NCBI RefSeq assembly: GCF_000473085.1
Contig: NZ_AXBA01000028.1
Span: 1 to 64,000 of the forward strand
Reading direction: 5' to 3'
Source of the DNA: Azorhizobium doebereinerae UFLA1-100
Lineage (GTDB): Bacteria; Pseudomonadota; Alphaproteobacteria; Rhizobiales; Xanthobacteraceae
DNA: 64,000 nt
A model generated the notes under the pieces. That model was not told the origin of the DNA and did no database searches. It saw only the letters and a program-made list of their open reading frames with translations. Positions 8,875 to 17,626 of the stretch are shown here, in pieces. Positions within the stretch are counted from its first letter, which is position 1; every line of letters starts with the position of its first letter. The position numbers and the translations under genes are program-made.

Positions 8875-8878
8875 ATGA
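8603..8878 (+). CDS. Possible small hypothetical protein upstream of sulfotransferase
   Basis: This is a 91-codon frame whose TGA overlaps the ATG of the sulfotransferase gene (ATGA), an arrangement typical of coupled genes. The translation begins MMKLKVNTP and is rich in Arg, Pro and Ala, with no recognised domain, signal peptide or membrane segment. No good ribosome binding site is seen before the ATGs at 8603/8606. It may simply be the open leader of the next gene. It is listed only because of the stop-start overlap. Confidence 0.2.
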   Translation: MMKLKVNTPARSASDGDSNRDCAVLRGSEGPGLTFHAKPRPHALPEDADLAAPPRERLTRHRDFSGHETFRNIMRIPGAKPAAGGLREARR

Positions 8879-10158
8879 AGAACCGACGTCCGCACCGCCG
8901 GCCCCGGCTGGTCGACGCGCTGAACCCGTTCCCCGAAGCGGAAGGGCACGCCGGCGTCGCCCCCGCCGGCGGACAGCCGGACCCGATCCGGGCCGGGCTG
9001 CCGCGCATCGTCTTCCTGCACGTTCCGAAGACCGCCGGCACCACCATCGACCAGATCATGCGGTCCTATTATCCGGCCGATGACGTCTGCCCGGAGCGCC
9101 TGGACGGCATCAGGTTCTGGCCGCCGGAGCAGCTCGGAAGATTCCGTTTCTTCTCCATGCACGACAGCTACCAGAACCTGTCGCGCATCCCGCCGCCGTG
9201 GCGGATGATGACGGTGCTGCGCGAGCCGATCGACCGCCTGCTGTCGCACTATCTCTACTGGCGCTCCTACAGCAATGCCGTGATCGACCGGCAGAACATC
9301 CACATCCTGCGCCTCGCCAAGCTGCACGACCTGAAGAGCTTCCTGAAGCTCCCGGTTCCGGCGCTCTTCAACGAGATCGACAATCTCACCACCCGCTTCC
9401 TGAGCGACAAGGTCTTCAATTCCAGGGGCGAGCTCTGGCGCGACGAGCATGAGATGCTGGAAGCCGCGCTCGAAAACCTGGACAGGATCGACTTCTGCGG
9501 CATCTACGAGCACTTGCCGGAGAGCATCGACCTCGCCTGCCGCCTGTTCGACGTCGCGCCGCCGCGCGAGATCGCTTGGACCAACAACACGCGGGAGAAT
9601 TTCACGCTCGATCCGCAGAGCTTCGTGCCGGTGGAGGCCGTCGAGATCGACGACGAGACCGAGGAACTGCTGGTCCTGCGCACGCGGCTGGACACCATCG
9701 TCTACGAGGCGGCCAGGGCGCGTTTCCTGGCCCAGGTCGGGCCCCGGCCGCGCGTGTTCGATCGCCTGCATCACGCGGCCGGCCGCAAGGTCGTCCACTA
9801 TGCCCGCACCAGCGTGCATGGCGAGCCCGGCACGCCCGGCTTCCTGATGTTCGGCCCCTATGCGCGGCTGCGCGCCGGCCGCTACCGCGCGCAGTTCCAG
9901 ATTGGAATGGCCGCCATGGACGGCGCGCCCGCGCCGGATACGCCGGTGGCGCGGATCGACGTCTGCGCGGAAGGCGGCGCGCGCCTTCTTGCCGAGCGCG
10001 TGCTCACCTTCGGCGACATGGCGCAGGGGGACTATGAGCGGATCGACCTGCCCTTCGTCCTGCCCCGCACCGCCACGGACCTGGAGTTCCGGGTGTTCCA
10101 CACCGGCCTCGGCCCGCTGGCGGTGGAGAGCAAGGTGCGGCTCGAACAGGAGACCTGA
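8875..10158 (+). CDS. Sulfotransferase family 2 protein with extra C-terminal domain
   Basis: This 427-residue protein has a cytosolic-type sulfotransferase fold that would use PAPS as donor. The 5-prime phosphosulfate loop is HVPKTAGTT at 49-57, and the 3-prime phosphate site is VLREPIDRLLSHYLYWRS. The sulfotransferase domain spans roughly residues 40-285. About 130 further residues (from VVHYARTSVHG onward) look like a separate beta-rich domain with FGPYARLRAGRYRAQFQ, a pattern I associate with beta-sandwich modules in cell-surface glycan enzymes. The acceptor is unknown, and a surface polysaccharide is a reasonable guess. There is no signal peptide. It is convergent with the PLP enzyme at 10171-11280. 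Confidence 0.8.
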   Translation: MKNRRPHRRPRLVDALNPFPEAEGHAGVAPAGGQPDPIRAGLPRIVFLHVPKTAGTTIDQIMRSYYPADDVCPERLDGIRFWPPEQLGRFRFFSMHDSYQNLSRIPPPWRMMTVLREPIDRLLSHYLYWRSYSNAVIDRQNIHILRLAKLHDLKSFLKLPVPALFNEIDNLTTRFLSDKVFNSRGELWRDEHEMLEAALENLDRIDFCGIYEHLPESIDLACRLFDVAPPREIAWTNNTRENFTLDPQSFVPVEAVEIDDETEELLVLRTRLDTIVYEAARARFLAQVGPRPRVFDRLHHAAGRKVVHYARTSVHGEPGTPGFLMFGPYARLRAGRYRAQFQIGMAAMDGAPAPDTPVARIDVCAEGGARLLAERVLTFGDMAQGDYERIDLPFVLPRTATDLEFRVFHTGLGPLAVESKVRLEQET

Positions 10159-10175
10159 GGCTCGGACGCCTCAGG
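10154..10175. terminator. Bidirectional hairpin containing both stop codons of convergent genes
   Basis: CCTGAGG (10154-10160) and CCTCAGG (10169-10175) form a perfect 7-bp stem with an 8-base loop. The TGA of the sulfotransferase lies in the left arm, and the complement of the TGA of the leftward PLP-enzyme gene lies in the right arm. There is no strong T run, so termination strength is uncertain. Confidence 0.5.
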
Positions 10176-11280
10176 CCATCATGCCCCGGGCGGTGACCGG
10201 CCACAGGCATTCCACCCGGCCGCCCCGCACGCCCACATACCAGTCGTAGCGGTCCACCGTCGGGTCGCAATGGCCGGGGATGAGGCGCAGCTTCTCGCCC
10301 AGCGCCGGCAGCGCGCCGTCGCGGGCCTCGATGACGCCGTGCTCGTCGGAGGCGCCCACATAGGCGAGGTCCGGCCGCCCGAACACCACCGGGAAGCCGC
10401 TGTCGATGGGCGCCGCCTTGTGGCCGGCGTCCACCACCGCGCGGCCGGAGCCCGCCGGCGCGCTCATCACCTGGGCCAGCACGAACAGGGAATGGCGGAA
10501 CGGCGGCGGCTCGATGTTGCGGGCATAGTCCGCATCCATGAAGATGTAGGAGCCGGCCTGGATCTCGGTCCACAGCCCGCTGCCGGCCTCGAAGGCGAAG
10601 GTGCCGGTGCCGCCGCCGCCGACGATGGGGCAGTCGAGATGGTGGGCGCGCAGGTGCTCCAGCGTGCGCTCGACGCAGGCGCCGGCAAAGGCGATGGCGG
10701 CGCGCCGCTCCTCCGGCTGGCGCTTGTGCTGGGCGCTGCCGAAATAGGCCTGCAGGCCGCCGAAGGCGAGATGCTTGGAGGCGGCGATGCGCGCCGCCAG
10801 CTCCGCCGCCGGGGCGCCGGGCTCCAGGCCGCAGCGCCGGGCGCCCACCTCGATCTCCACCAAAACGGAGAGCCGGATGCCGGCCGCCGCGGCCGCGGCC
10901 TCCAGCACGGGCACCATGGCCGGATCGTCGGCGCAGACCTGCACGCGGGCGATGGGCGAGAGCGCCGCTAGACGCGCCAGCTTGCGCGGCGAGACCACCT
11001 CGTTGCTGACCAGGATGTCGTCGATGCCCGCATGGGCGAGGGCTTCCGCCTCGCCCACCTTCTGCACGCACTGGCCGACCGCGCCGCGCGCCATCTGCAG
11101 CCGCGCGATCACCGCGCTCTTGTGGGTCTTGGCATGGGCGCGCAGCTTCGCCCCGGTGGGCGCAAGGCGCGCCGCCATGGTGTCGAGATTGGCCTCGAAG
11201 GCGTCAAGGTCGAGGATCAGGGCCGGGGTATCGACCTCGTCCTCGCGCATGCCGGGTTCGGCGGGGGGCGGCTGCAGCAC
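10171..11280 (-). CDS. D-threonine aldolase / D-serine dehydratase-like PLP enzyme (DSD1 family)
   Basis: This 369-residue enzyme has an alanine-racemase-like N-terminal barrel and a DSD1/D-threonine-aldolase C-terminal beta domain. The PLP lysine is expected to be Lys51 in AHAKTHKS. Metal ligands are the His337 and Asp339 pair in GHCDPTVDRYDWYVGV. Members cleave or deaminate D-3-hydroxy amino acids (D-threonine, D-serine, 3-hydroxy-D-aspartate) using PLP plus a divalent metal. The start is GTG at 11280, with AGGAG 6 bases before it. It is the last gene of the leftward MocR-headed set, consistent with D-amino-acid breakdown. The exact substrate is undetermined. Confidence 0.82.
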   Translation of the reverse strand: MLQPPPAEPGMREDEVDTPALILDLDAFEANLDTMAARLAPTGAKLRAHAKTHKSAVIARLQMARGAVGQCVQKVGEAEALAHAGIDDILVSNEVVSPRKLARLAALSPIARVQVCADDPAMVPVLEAAAAAAGIRLSVLVEIEVGARRCGLEPGAPAAELAARIAASKHLAFGGLQAYFGSAQHKRQPEERRAAIAFAGACVERTLEHLRAHHLDCPIVGGGGTGTFAFEAGSGLWTEIQAGSYIFMDADYARNIEPPPFRHSLFVLAQVMSAPAGSGRAVVDAGHKAAPIDSGFPVVFGRPDLAYVGASDEHGVIEARDGALPALGEKLRLIPGHCDPTVDRYDWYVGVRGGRVECLWPVTARGMMA

Positions 11281-11381
11281 AGTGTTCTCCTGGTCTGGCG
11301 GCTTGGGGGCGCTTCAGGTCCGCCGCGCGGACGCCCCTCGTGAGGTCCTGTGGAAAGCTCCGGCGCGGATGCCCCCCGGGA

Positions 11382-12110
11382 TCAGGCCACGCCGCCGTTG
11401 GCGCGCAGGATCTGGCCGTTCACCCACCCGCCGTCGGGGCCGAGCAGGAAGGCCACCACGCCGGCGATGTCCTCGGGCACGGCGAGGCGCTCCAGCGGCG
11501 ACGCCTTGGCGAGGCGATCCACGAGCTCCTGGGTCTTGCCCTCGAAGAACAGGTCGGTGGCGGTGGCGCCGGGGGCGACCGCATTCACCGTGATGTTGCG
11601 GCCGCGCATCTCGTTGGCCAGCACGCGGGTGAACAGGTCCACGGCGGCCTTGGAGGCGGCGTAGGGGCCGTAATTAGGCATGGCGGTGGCCACCACCGTG
11701 GTGGAGATGGAGACGATGCGCCCGCCGTCCGGCAGCCGGTTGGCGGCGGCGCGCAGCACATTGAAGGCGCCGGTGACGTTGATGGCCATGAGCGCGGCGA
11801 AGTCGGCGTCGGTGCACGCGGCCATCGGCACCATCTTCAGCACGCCGGCGCTGTTGACCACGGCGGTGACCGGGCCGAGCGCCTGCTCGGCCTCGCTGAA
11901 CATCCGCTCCACATCGGAGGACTGGGCGACATCCGCCCGGAGCGCGACGGCGCGGCCGCCGGCGGCGGTGATCTCGTCCACCACCTCGGCGGCTTTCCCC
12001 GCCTGCCCGGCGTAACCCACGCCGATGGCGAAGCCGTCGCGGGCGAGGCGCAGGGCGATGGCGCGGCCGATGCCCCGCGAGGCGCCGGTGACGAGGGCGG
12101 TTCGGGTCAT
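11382..12110 (-). CDS. Short-chain dehydrogenase/reductase, 3-oxoacyl-ACP-reductase-like
   Basis: This 242-residue classical SDR has the cofactor motif TGASRGIG (8-15), NSAG, a catalytic Ser in SIST and the YGPYAASK catalytic Tyr/Lys, ending in the usual QILRANGG. An Arg after TGAS suggests NADP(H) preference, which is an inference. It is often annotated as FabG-like, but its place between the DapA-like lyase and the DSD1-like enzyme argues for a catabolic oxidoreductase acting on a hydroxy or keto intermediate. The ATG at 12110 directly starts the Rossmann strand (MTRTALVTG), so the start is firm. Confidence 0.85.
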   Translation of the reverse strand: MTRTALVTGASRGIGRAIALRLARDGFAIGVGYAGQAGKAAEVVDEITAAGGRAVALRADVAQSSDVERMFSEAEQALGPVTAVVNSAGVLKMVPMAACTDADFAALMAINVTGAFNVLRAAANRLPDGGRIVSISTTVVATAMPNYGPYAASKAAVDLFTRVLANEMRGRNITVNAVAPGATATDLFFEGKTQELVDRLAKASPLERLAVPEDIAGVVAFLLGPDGGWVNGQILRANGGVA

Positions 12111-12177
12111 CTGGTGTCTCCGGAACGGGGCTGGAAGCAAAGGCGCCGCGCAGGGACCGCGCGGCGCTGTGTCTGGT

Positions 12178-13116
12178 TCAGGCGGCCTGGGGCAGCGCCC
12201 GCGCGTCGATCCGGGCGAGGCGGGCCAGCAGATAGTCCACCTCCGCCCGCGCGGTGGCGGTGAGCGCGGCGCCGGGCTTGCGCTGCACGTCGGAAGCGAT
12301 GAAGCCGCGCTTCATCAGCACGTACTTGCGCGTGGCCAGGCCCACGCCCTGCTGCTGCTCGTAGCGCAGCAGCGGCAGGTGGGCGTCGAACAGGTCATGG
12401 GCGGCGTCGCGCTTGCCGGCCTTCTGCAGCTTCACCACGTCGGCCAGCATCTCGGGGAAGGCGTAGCCGGTCATGGCGCCGTCGGCGCCGCGCTCCATCT
12501 CGAAGTCGAGGAACATGCCGCCGTTGCCGGTGAGGATGGAGATCGGCCGCATGGTGCCGTCCTTCTGGAAGCCGCGCAGCGTGCTGATCTTCTCCAGGCC
12601 CGGCCAGTCCTCGTGCTTCAGCATCACGCAGGAGGGGTGTTCCTCGACGATCTGGCGGATGACCTTGGGGGTCATCTGCACCGAGAGGGTGAGCGGGTAG
12701 TCCTGGATGACGAAGGGGATGTCGGTGCCGATGGCCTCGATGGCCTGGCGGTAATAGGTGAGGATCTGGTCGTCGGTGCGCAGGCTCGGGACGGGGGCGA
12801 TCATCACCCCGGCGGCGCCCTTGTCCATGGCGGCGCGGGCGAGCCAGCGCATGGCGGCGAAGCCCGGCGCGGAGACGCCGACGATGACCGGCAGGCCGGC
12901 CATGCCCTTCACGAAGCGGCCGGCGATATTGAGGCTCTCGTCCGGCTCCAGCTTCGGCGCCTCGCCCATGATGCCGAGCACGGTGACGCCGGTGGCGCCG
13001 GCTGCCACATAACGTTCCATCAATGTGTCAATGGAGGCCTCGTCGATGCGGCCATCGGGGTGGAAGGGCGTGGGGGCAATGGGAAAAAGCCCGCTGGCAT
13101 CCGATGTGAGGCGCAT
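12178..13116 (-). CDS. Dihydrodipicolinate synthase/N-acetylneuraminate lyase family protein
   Basis: This 312-residue TIM-barrel aldolase/dehydratase belongs to the DapA superfamily. The Schiff-base lysine is visible in VMLKHEDW. The usual G-T-T-G-E loop reads LGIMGEAPKL, and the usual YNVP tyrosine region reads VIQDYPLT, so it is unlikely to be true DapA and belongs to a catabolic branch acting on keto acids. The start at 13116 gives MRLTSDASGLFPIAPTPF, the typical N-terminus. It lies 80 bases downstream of the MocR gene and 67 bases before the dehydrogenase, in the same direction, and so is probably co-regulated. The substrate is not known. Confidence 0.82.
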   Translation of the reverse strand: MRLTSDASGLFPIAPTPFHPDGRIDEASIDTLMERYVAAGATGVTVLGIMGEAPKLEPDESLNIAGRFVKGMAGLPVIVGVSAPGFAAMRWLARAAMDKGAAGVMIAPVPSLRTDDQILTYYRQAIEAIGTDIPFVIQDYPLTLSVQMTPKVIRQIVEEHPSCVMLKHEDWPGLEKISTLRGFQKDGTMRPISILTGNGGMFLDFEMERGADGAMTGYAFPEMLADVVKLQKAGKRDAAHDLFDAHLPLLRYEQQQGVGLATRKYVLMKRGFIASDVQRKPGAALTATARAEVDYLLARLARIDARALPQAA

Positions 13117-13196
13117 GTGGGAAACTCCGTGTCGAAACGCGCTGCGTGTGGGTCGGGGACGGTTCGCCAACCGAGTGGACGAACTTTCCGGCCGGA

Positions 13197-14615
13197 TCAA
13201 GCCGTATCTCGTACCATCCCCTCGGATACCCGCTCCAGGAAGCGGTAGAGCCGCGGATGGTCAGCGTGGGTGACGTTGAAGCGCATGAAGGGCGTGGCCT
13301 TCTGGTCGGCGCGGAACAGCGCGCCGGGGGCCAGCATGATGCCCTCGTCCAGCGCTTGGCGCGCCACCTCCGCCATGTCCGGCGCCCCCGGCAGCCCGGC
13401 CCAGACGAACATGCCGCCGGAGGGCCGGTGGAAGATGCTGAGCCCGGCGGATTCCAGGCTGTCGCACACCGCCTTCTGCGCCGCCGCCAGCTTGTCGCGC
13501 AGGCGGGCGAGATGCAGCCTGTGGTGCCCCTCGGTCAGGATCGCATGCACCACCTGCTCGGTGATCTCGGAGCTGGTGAGGCCGCCGGACAACTTCAGGT
13601 AGAGCATCCGCTCCACCAGCTCGCGGCCCACCACCAGATAGCCGACCCTGAGGCTGGGCGAGACCGTCTTGGAGAAGGAGCCCACGTAGAGCACCCGGCG
13701 GAACTGGTCCAGGCTGGCGATATTGGGCACCTGGTCCGGCGCCATGCCGGCGAAGATGTCGTCCTCGACGATGAAGAAATCGAACTCCTCCGCCACCCGC
13801 AGCACCCGGTAGATCACCGCCGGCGAGCAGCCGGTGCCGGTGGGGTTGTGCAGGATGGTGTTGGTGAAGAACACCCGCGGCCGGTGGCGCTCCGCCAGCG
13901 TCCTGAGCGCGTCCACGTCCGGCCCCTGGGTGGTGCGCGGGATGCCCACCACCCGCACCCCGAGCGCCCGCAGGGTGGGGAACAGGTTGCAATAGCCGGG
14001 ATCGTCCACGAAGGCGGTATCGCCGGCCTGGAGCAGGCCGCGCGCCGCCAGATCCAGCGCCTGGCTGGCGCCGTGGGTGAGGATGATGTTGTCCGGCTCG
14101 CAGTCGATGGCCCGCTGGGCCAGCAGCATCTGCACCGCCCGGCGCAGCGGCGCGTAGCCGTGCGGGTTGCCGTAGCGCGAGACCGCGGAGGGCGGCTTCT
14201 TGGCCAGCGCGGCCAGGCCATGGCGCAGGCCGTCGGTGAACAGGTGGCTCTCCGGCAGCCAGCCGGCGCCCACCTTCAGCAGGTTGGGGTCGTCCTCATA
14301 GACCCGCTGCAGCAGCCATAGCGCGTCGATCGACACCGAGCCCGCCGGCAGGCGGCGCGGCGCCTCGCGCGCGGCCTTGCGGGCGGCGACGTAGTAGCCG
14401 CTGGCCCGGCGCGCCTCCAGGAACCCCTCCGCCACCAAGCGGTTGTAGGCATTGGAGACCGTCAGCGTGCTGACCCCGCACTGCCCGGCCAGCGCCCGCA
14501 CCGAGGGCAGGCGCGTGCCTGGCGGCAGCGCGCCCTCGGCGATGCGCGCCGTCACCGCCGCGACGATCTGCGAAACGAGCGGCACCTTGCCGTCGGTATC
14601 GAGCGTGATCTGCAC
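13197..14615 (-). CDS. MocR-family (GntR/aminotransferase fusion) transcriptional regulator
   Basis: This 472-residue regulator has an N-terminal GntR winged helix (residues 5-75, with RLPSVRALAGQCGVS) followed by a fold-type I aminotransferase domain. The PLP lysine is in GSFSKTVSPSLRVGY, and the NPTG loop is present. MocR proteins sense amino compounds through PLP. It faces the omega-transaminase gene across a 289-base divergent region and heads the leftward catabolic genes, so it probably controls both sides. The start is GTG at 14615. Known relatives include GabR, TauR and PdxR, but the effector here cannot be named. Confidence 0.88.
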   Translation of the reverse strand: MQITLDTDGKVPLVSQIVAAVTARIAEGALPPGTRLPSVRALAGQCGVSTLTVSNAYNRLVAEGFLEARRASGYYVAARKAAREAPRRLPAGSVSIDALWLLQRVYEDDPNLLKVGAGWLPESHLFTDGLRHGLAALAKKPPSAVSRYGNPHGYAPLRRAVQMLLAQRAIDCEPDNIILTHGASQALDLAARGLLQAGDTAFVDDPGYCNLFPTLRALGVRVVGIPRTTQGPDVDALRTLAERHRPRVFFTNTILHNPTGTGCSPAVIYRVLRVAEEFDFFIVEDDIFAGMAPDQVPNIASLDQFRRVLYVGSFSKTVSPSLRVGYLVVGRELVERMLYLKLSGGLTSSEITEQVVHAILTEGHHRLHLARLRDKLAAAQKAVCDSLESAGLSIFHRPSGGMFVWAGLPGAPDMAEVARQALDEGIMLAPGALFRADQKATPFMRFNVTHADHPRLYRFLERVSEGMVRDTA

Positions 14616-14767
14616 CGCGACCCCCTGTCACCACAGCCCCCGGTGCGAGGCCCGGTGCCTATGGACACTCCACGCCGCCGCCCAGCCGCGCGGCAACGGC
14701 CCAAAAGATATGCATCCCTAGCTATAAGTCTGCTGCAGGCCAAGGGAAATGAACAAAGCGACACAGG

Positions 14768-14827
14768 CTGTATCGGTCGATGCACCGCTACAGCACCTGA
14801 CATCATTCCGCTTACTGTATATATACA
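14768..14827. promoter_or_regulatory. Candidate MocR operator region between divergent genes
   Basis: Two signals lie here. An inverted repeat pairs CTGTATCGG (14768-14776) with CCGCTACAG (14785-14793), matching at 8 of 9 positions. A perfect 12-base palindrome TGTATATATACA lies at 14816-14827. CTGTAT occurs as a direct repeat in both. The A+T-rich palindrome, about 80 bases before the transaminase start, may also be part of its promoter. The assignment to MocR is inferred from position. Confidence 0.4.
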
Positions 14828-14904
14828 AAATCCGAGCGATGCCTAAGGTGAGGCTGCGTAATTTCGGCGCGGCGATCGCGTGCCCCCAAGCCTTGGAGAC
14901 AGTG

Positions 14905-16254
14905 ATGGAACAGGTCACCGACAAGGGCGCCACCGCCCGGCAGCTCAATGTGGAGCCCTATTGGGCGCCGTTCACATCCAACCGCCGCTTCAAGGCCGAC
15001 CCGACCGACCGTACCCTGGTCTCGGCGGAGGGCGCCTATTACACCAATGCCAACGGCGTGCGCCTGTTCGACGGCTCCTCAGGCCTGTGGTGCACCCCGC
15101 TCGGCCATGCCCATCCGCGCATCGTGGACGCGGTGTCCCGCCAGGTGCGCGCGCTGGACTATGCCCCGGCCTTCCAGGTGGCCAACCCGGCCACCATCCA
15201 GCTCGCCGAGCGCATCGCCGACATGGCGCCGGACGGCCTCAACCGGGTGTTCTTCGCCAATTCCGGCTCGGAAGCGGTGGATACGGCGCTGAAGATCGCC
15301 ATGGGCTATCACCGCCTCACCGGCAATGCCACGCGCACCCGCTTCATCGGCCGCGAGAAGGGCTATCACGGCGTCGGCTTCGGCGGCATGTCGGTCGGCG
15401 GCATCGTGTCGAACCGCAAGATGTTCGCCCCCGGCATGGTCAACGGCGTCGACCATCTGCCCCACACCCACAACCTCTCCGAGATGGCCTTCTCCAAGAG
15501 CCAGCCGGCCTGGGGCGCGCATCTGGCGGACGAGCTGGAGCGCCTGGTGGCGCTGCATGACGCCTCCACCATCGCCGCCGTCATCGTCGAGCCCATGTCC
15601 GGCTCGGCCGGCGTGATCGTGCCGCCGCTCGGCTATCTGGAGCGCCTGCGCGAATTGTGCACCAAGCACGGCATCCTGCTGATCTTCGACGAGGTCATCA
15701 CCGGCTTCGGCCGCACCGGCTACGCGTTCGCCGCCGAGCGCCTCGGCGTGGTGCCGGACATGATCACCTTCGCGAAAGCCATCACCAACGGCATCATCCC
15801 CATGGGCGGCGTCATCGCCCGCAAGGAGATCTACGATGCCTTCATGAGCGGCCCGCCCGCCGCCATCGAGTTCTGCCACGGCTATACCTATTCGGGCCAT
15901 CCCATGGCGGCGGCCGCCGGCCACGCCACGCTCGACGTGTTCGAGGAAGAGGACCTGTTCGGCCGCGTGCGGGCGCTGGAGCCGCTGATGGAGGCGGAAT
16001 TCCACAGCCTCAAGGGCGAGCCGAACGTCATCGACATCCGCAACTTCGGCCTCACCGCCGCGGTGGAGCTGGCCCCGGCCCCCGACGCGCCCGGCATGCG
16101 CGCCCTGACGGTGTTCGAGCAGGGCCTGAAGCAGGGCCTCTACATGCGCTACACCGGCGAGAGCCTCGCCTTCTCGCCGCCCTTCATCTCCACCGAGCAG
16201 GAGATCAAGGACATGGTGAGCCTGCTGCGCAAGCTGATCCGCGACGTCGCCTGA
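14905..16254 (+). CDS. Class III omega-amino acid:pyruvate transaminase (beta-alanine type)
   Basis: This 449-residue PLP aminotransferase of fold type I closely matches the beta-alanine:pyruvate transaminase subgroup in style: YWAPFTSNR near the N-terminus, [47 protein letters not shown] and the lysine segment [15 protein letters not shown]. It transfers an amino group from an omega- or alpha-amino donor to pyruvate, giving alanine. The ATG at 14905 follows GGAG by 7 bases. Longer upstream reading would enter the regulatory palindrome and was rejected. dadA follows after 103 bases, with a hairpin in between. Alanine or the D-amino acid could link the two enzymes. Confidence 0.88.
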   Translation: MEQVTDKGATARQLNVEPYWAPFTSNRRFKADPTDRTLVSAEGAYYTNANGVRLFDGSSGLWCTPLGHAHPRIVDAVSRQVRALDYAPAFQVANPATIQLAERIADMAPDGLNRVFFANSGSEAVDTALKIAMGYHRLTGNATRTRFIGREKGYHGVGFGGMSVGGIVSNRKMFAPGMVNGVDHLPHTHNLSEMAFSKSQPAWGAHLADELERLVALHDASTIAAVIVEPMSGSAGVIVPPLGYLERLRELCTKHGILLIFDEVITGFGRTGYAFAAERLGVVPDMITFAKAITNGIIPMGGVIARKEIYDAFMSGPPAAIEFCHGYTYSGHPMAAAAGHATLDVFEEEDLFGRVRALEPLMEAEFHSLKGEPNVIDIRNFGLTAAVELAPAPDAPGMRALTVFEQGLKQGLYMRYTGESLAFSPPFISTEQEIKDMVSLLRKLIRDVA

Positions 16255-16284
16255 CGCCCCGGAACGCACCACCAAGACACACCG

Positions 16285-16313
16285 GCGCGCGGCAGCCCTT
16301 GCCGCGCGCGTTT
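16285..16313 (+). terminator. Intercistronic hairpin after the transaminase gene
   Basis: GCGCGCGGCA (16285-16294) and TGCCGCGCGC (16300-16309) form a perfect 10-bp stem with a 5-base loop, followed by GTTT. It sits between the transaminase and dadA-like genes and could lower expression of the second gene or end the first transcript. Confidence 0.5.
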
Positions 16314-16357
16314 CGCGGCACCATCCTCGCGATGCTGCGCCGCAAAAGGGATCTCCC

Positions 16358-17611
16358 ATGAAGGTCGTCGTGCTGGGTTCTGGCGTCATCGGCGTCGCCT
16401 GCGCCTATTATCTGGCCCAGGACGGGCACGAGGTGACGGTGATCGACCGCCAGCCCGGCCCGGCGCTGGAAACCAGCTATGCCAATGCGGGCGAGGTCTC
16501 GCCGGGCTATTCGGCGCCCTGGGCGGCGCCGGGCCTGGCGCTCAAGGCCATCAAGTGGATGCTGATGCCGCACAGCCCGCTGGTCATCCGCCCGCGCATC
16601 GATCCGGCCATGTGGGCCTGGGGCCTTCAACTGCTGGCCAACTGCACCGAGGCCCGCTACGCGGTGAACAAGAGCCGCATGGTGCGCCTCGCGGAATACA
16701 GCCGCGACTGCCTGGACGCCCTGCGCCAGCGCACCCGCATCTCCTATGACGAGCGCACCCAGGGCACGCTCGACATGTTCCGCACCCAGGCCCAGGTGGA
16801 CCACGCCGCCGCCGACATCGCCGTGCTGGAGCGCTCCGGCGTGCGCTATGAAATGCTGGACCGCGACGGCTGCATCCGCGTCGAGCCCGCGCTCGCCCGC
16901 GTCCGCGAGAAGGTGGCGGGCGGGCTGCTGCTGCCCGGCGACGAGACCGGCGACTGCTTCAAATTCACCAACCGCCTCGCCGAGCTGGCGGCGGAAAGCG
17001 GCGTCACCTTCAGCTACGGCCGCACCATCCGCGCGCTCACCTTCGCCGGCAAGCACATCTCCGGCGTGGAGACCGACCAGGGCATGGTGACGGCCGACGC
17101 TTATGTGCTGGCGCTGGGCAGCTATTCGCCCAAGATGCTCGCCCCCCTCGGGGTCAAGGTGCCGGTCTATCCGGTGAAGGGCTATTCGCTCACCCTGCCC
17201 ATCACCGACGCCGCCGGCGCGCCGGAATCCACCGTCATGGACGAGACCCACAAGGTCGCCGTCACCCGGCTCGGCGACCGCATCCGCGTTGGCGGCACGG
17301 CGGAGCTCGCCGGCTTCGATCTCGATCTGCATGACAAGCGCCGGGCGACGCTGGAGCATGTGGTCACCGACCTGTTTCCGGACGGCGGCAACGTCTCCCA
17401 AGCCGAATTCTGGTGCGGCCTCAGGCCCAACACGCCGGACGGCCCGCCGATCCTCGGCCCGTGCGGCTACGACAATCTGCACCTCGCCACCGGCCACGGC
17501 ACACTGGGCTGGACCATGGGCGCGGGCACCGGGCGCGTGGTGGCCGATCTCGTGTCCGGCCGCACGCCGGAGATCGACATCGAGGGCCTCACCGTCGCCC
17601 GCTACGCCTGA
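16358..17611 (+). CDS. dadA: D-amino acid dehydrogenase, small subunit type (DadA)
   Basis: This 417-residue FAD-dependent oxidoreductase (DAO fold) oxidatively deaminates D-amino acids to 2-keto acids, passing electrons to the respiratory chain at the inner membrane. The FAD-binding motif is [15 protein letters not shown] at residues 6-20. Other DadA hallmarks are [46 protein letters not shown], the C-terminal [13 protein letters not shown] and [10 protein letters not shown]. The length matches E. coli DadA (432). No alanine racemase is adjacent, but the locus has a D-hydroxyamino-acid enzyme and an amino-acid importer. It is convergent with the transporter genes. Confidence 0.9.
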   Translation: MKVVVLGSGVIGVACAYYLAQDGHEVTVIDRQPGPALETSYANAGEVSPGYSAPWAAPGLALKAIKWMLMPHSPLVIRPRIDPAMWAWGLQLLANCTEARYAVNKSRMVRLAEYSRDCLDALRQRTRISYDERTQGTLDMFRTQAQVDHAAADIAVLERSGVRYEMLDRDGCIRVEPALARVREKVAGGLLLPGDETGDCFKFTNRLAELAAESGVTFSYGRTIRALTFAGKHISGVETDQGMVTADAYVLALGSYSPKMLAPLGVKVPVYPVKGYSLTLPITDAAGAPESTVMDETHKVAVTRLGDRIRVGGTAELAGFDLDLHDKRRATLEHVVTDLFPDGGNVSQAEFWCGLRPNTPDGPPILGPCGYDNLHLATGHGTLGWTMGAGTGRVVADLVSGRTPEIDIEGLTVARYA

Positions 17612-17626
17612 GCGCGAAGGCGCTCA
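17609..17626. terminator. Bidirectional hairpin containing both stop codons
   Basis: TGAGCGC (17609-17615) and GCGCTCA (17620-17626) form a perfect 7-bp stem with a GAAG loop. The left arm starts with the dadA stop, and the right arm ends with the complement of the stop of the leftward transporter gene. The design matches the hairpin at 10154-10175. Confidence 0.5.

Noticed and set aside
12178-13116. Lysine-biosynthesis DapA
   Set aside because: The active-site loops GTTGE and YNVP are changed and the gene lies in a MocR catabolic locus, so true dihydrodipicolinate synthase activity is unlikely.
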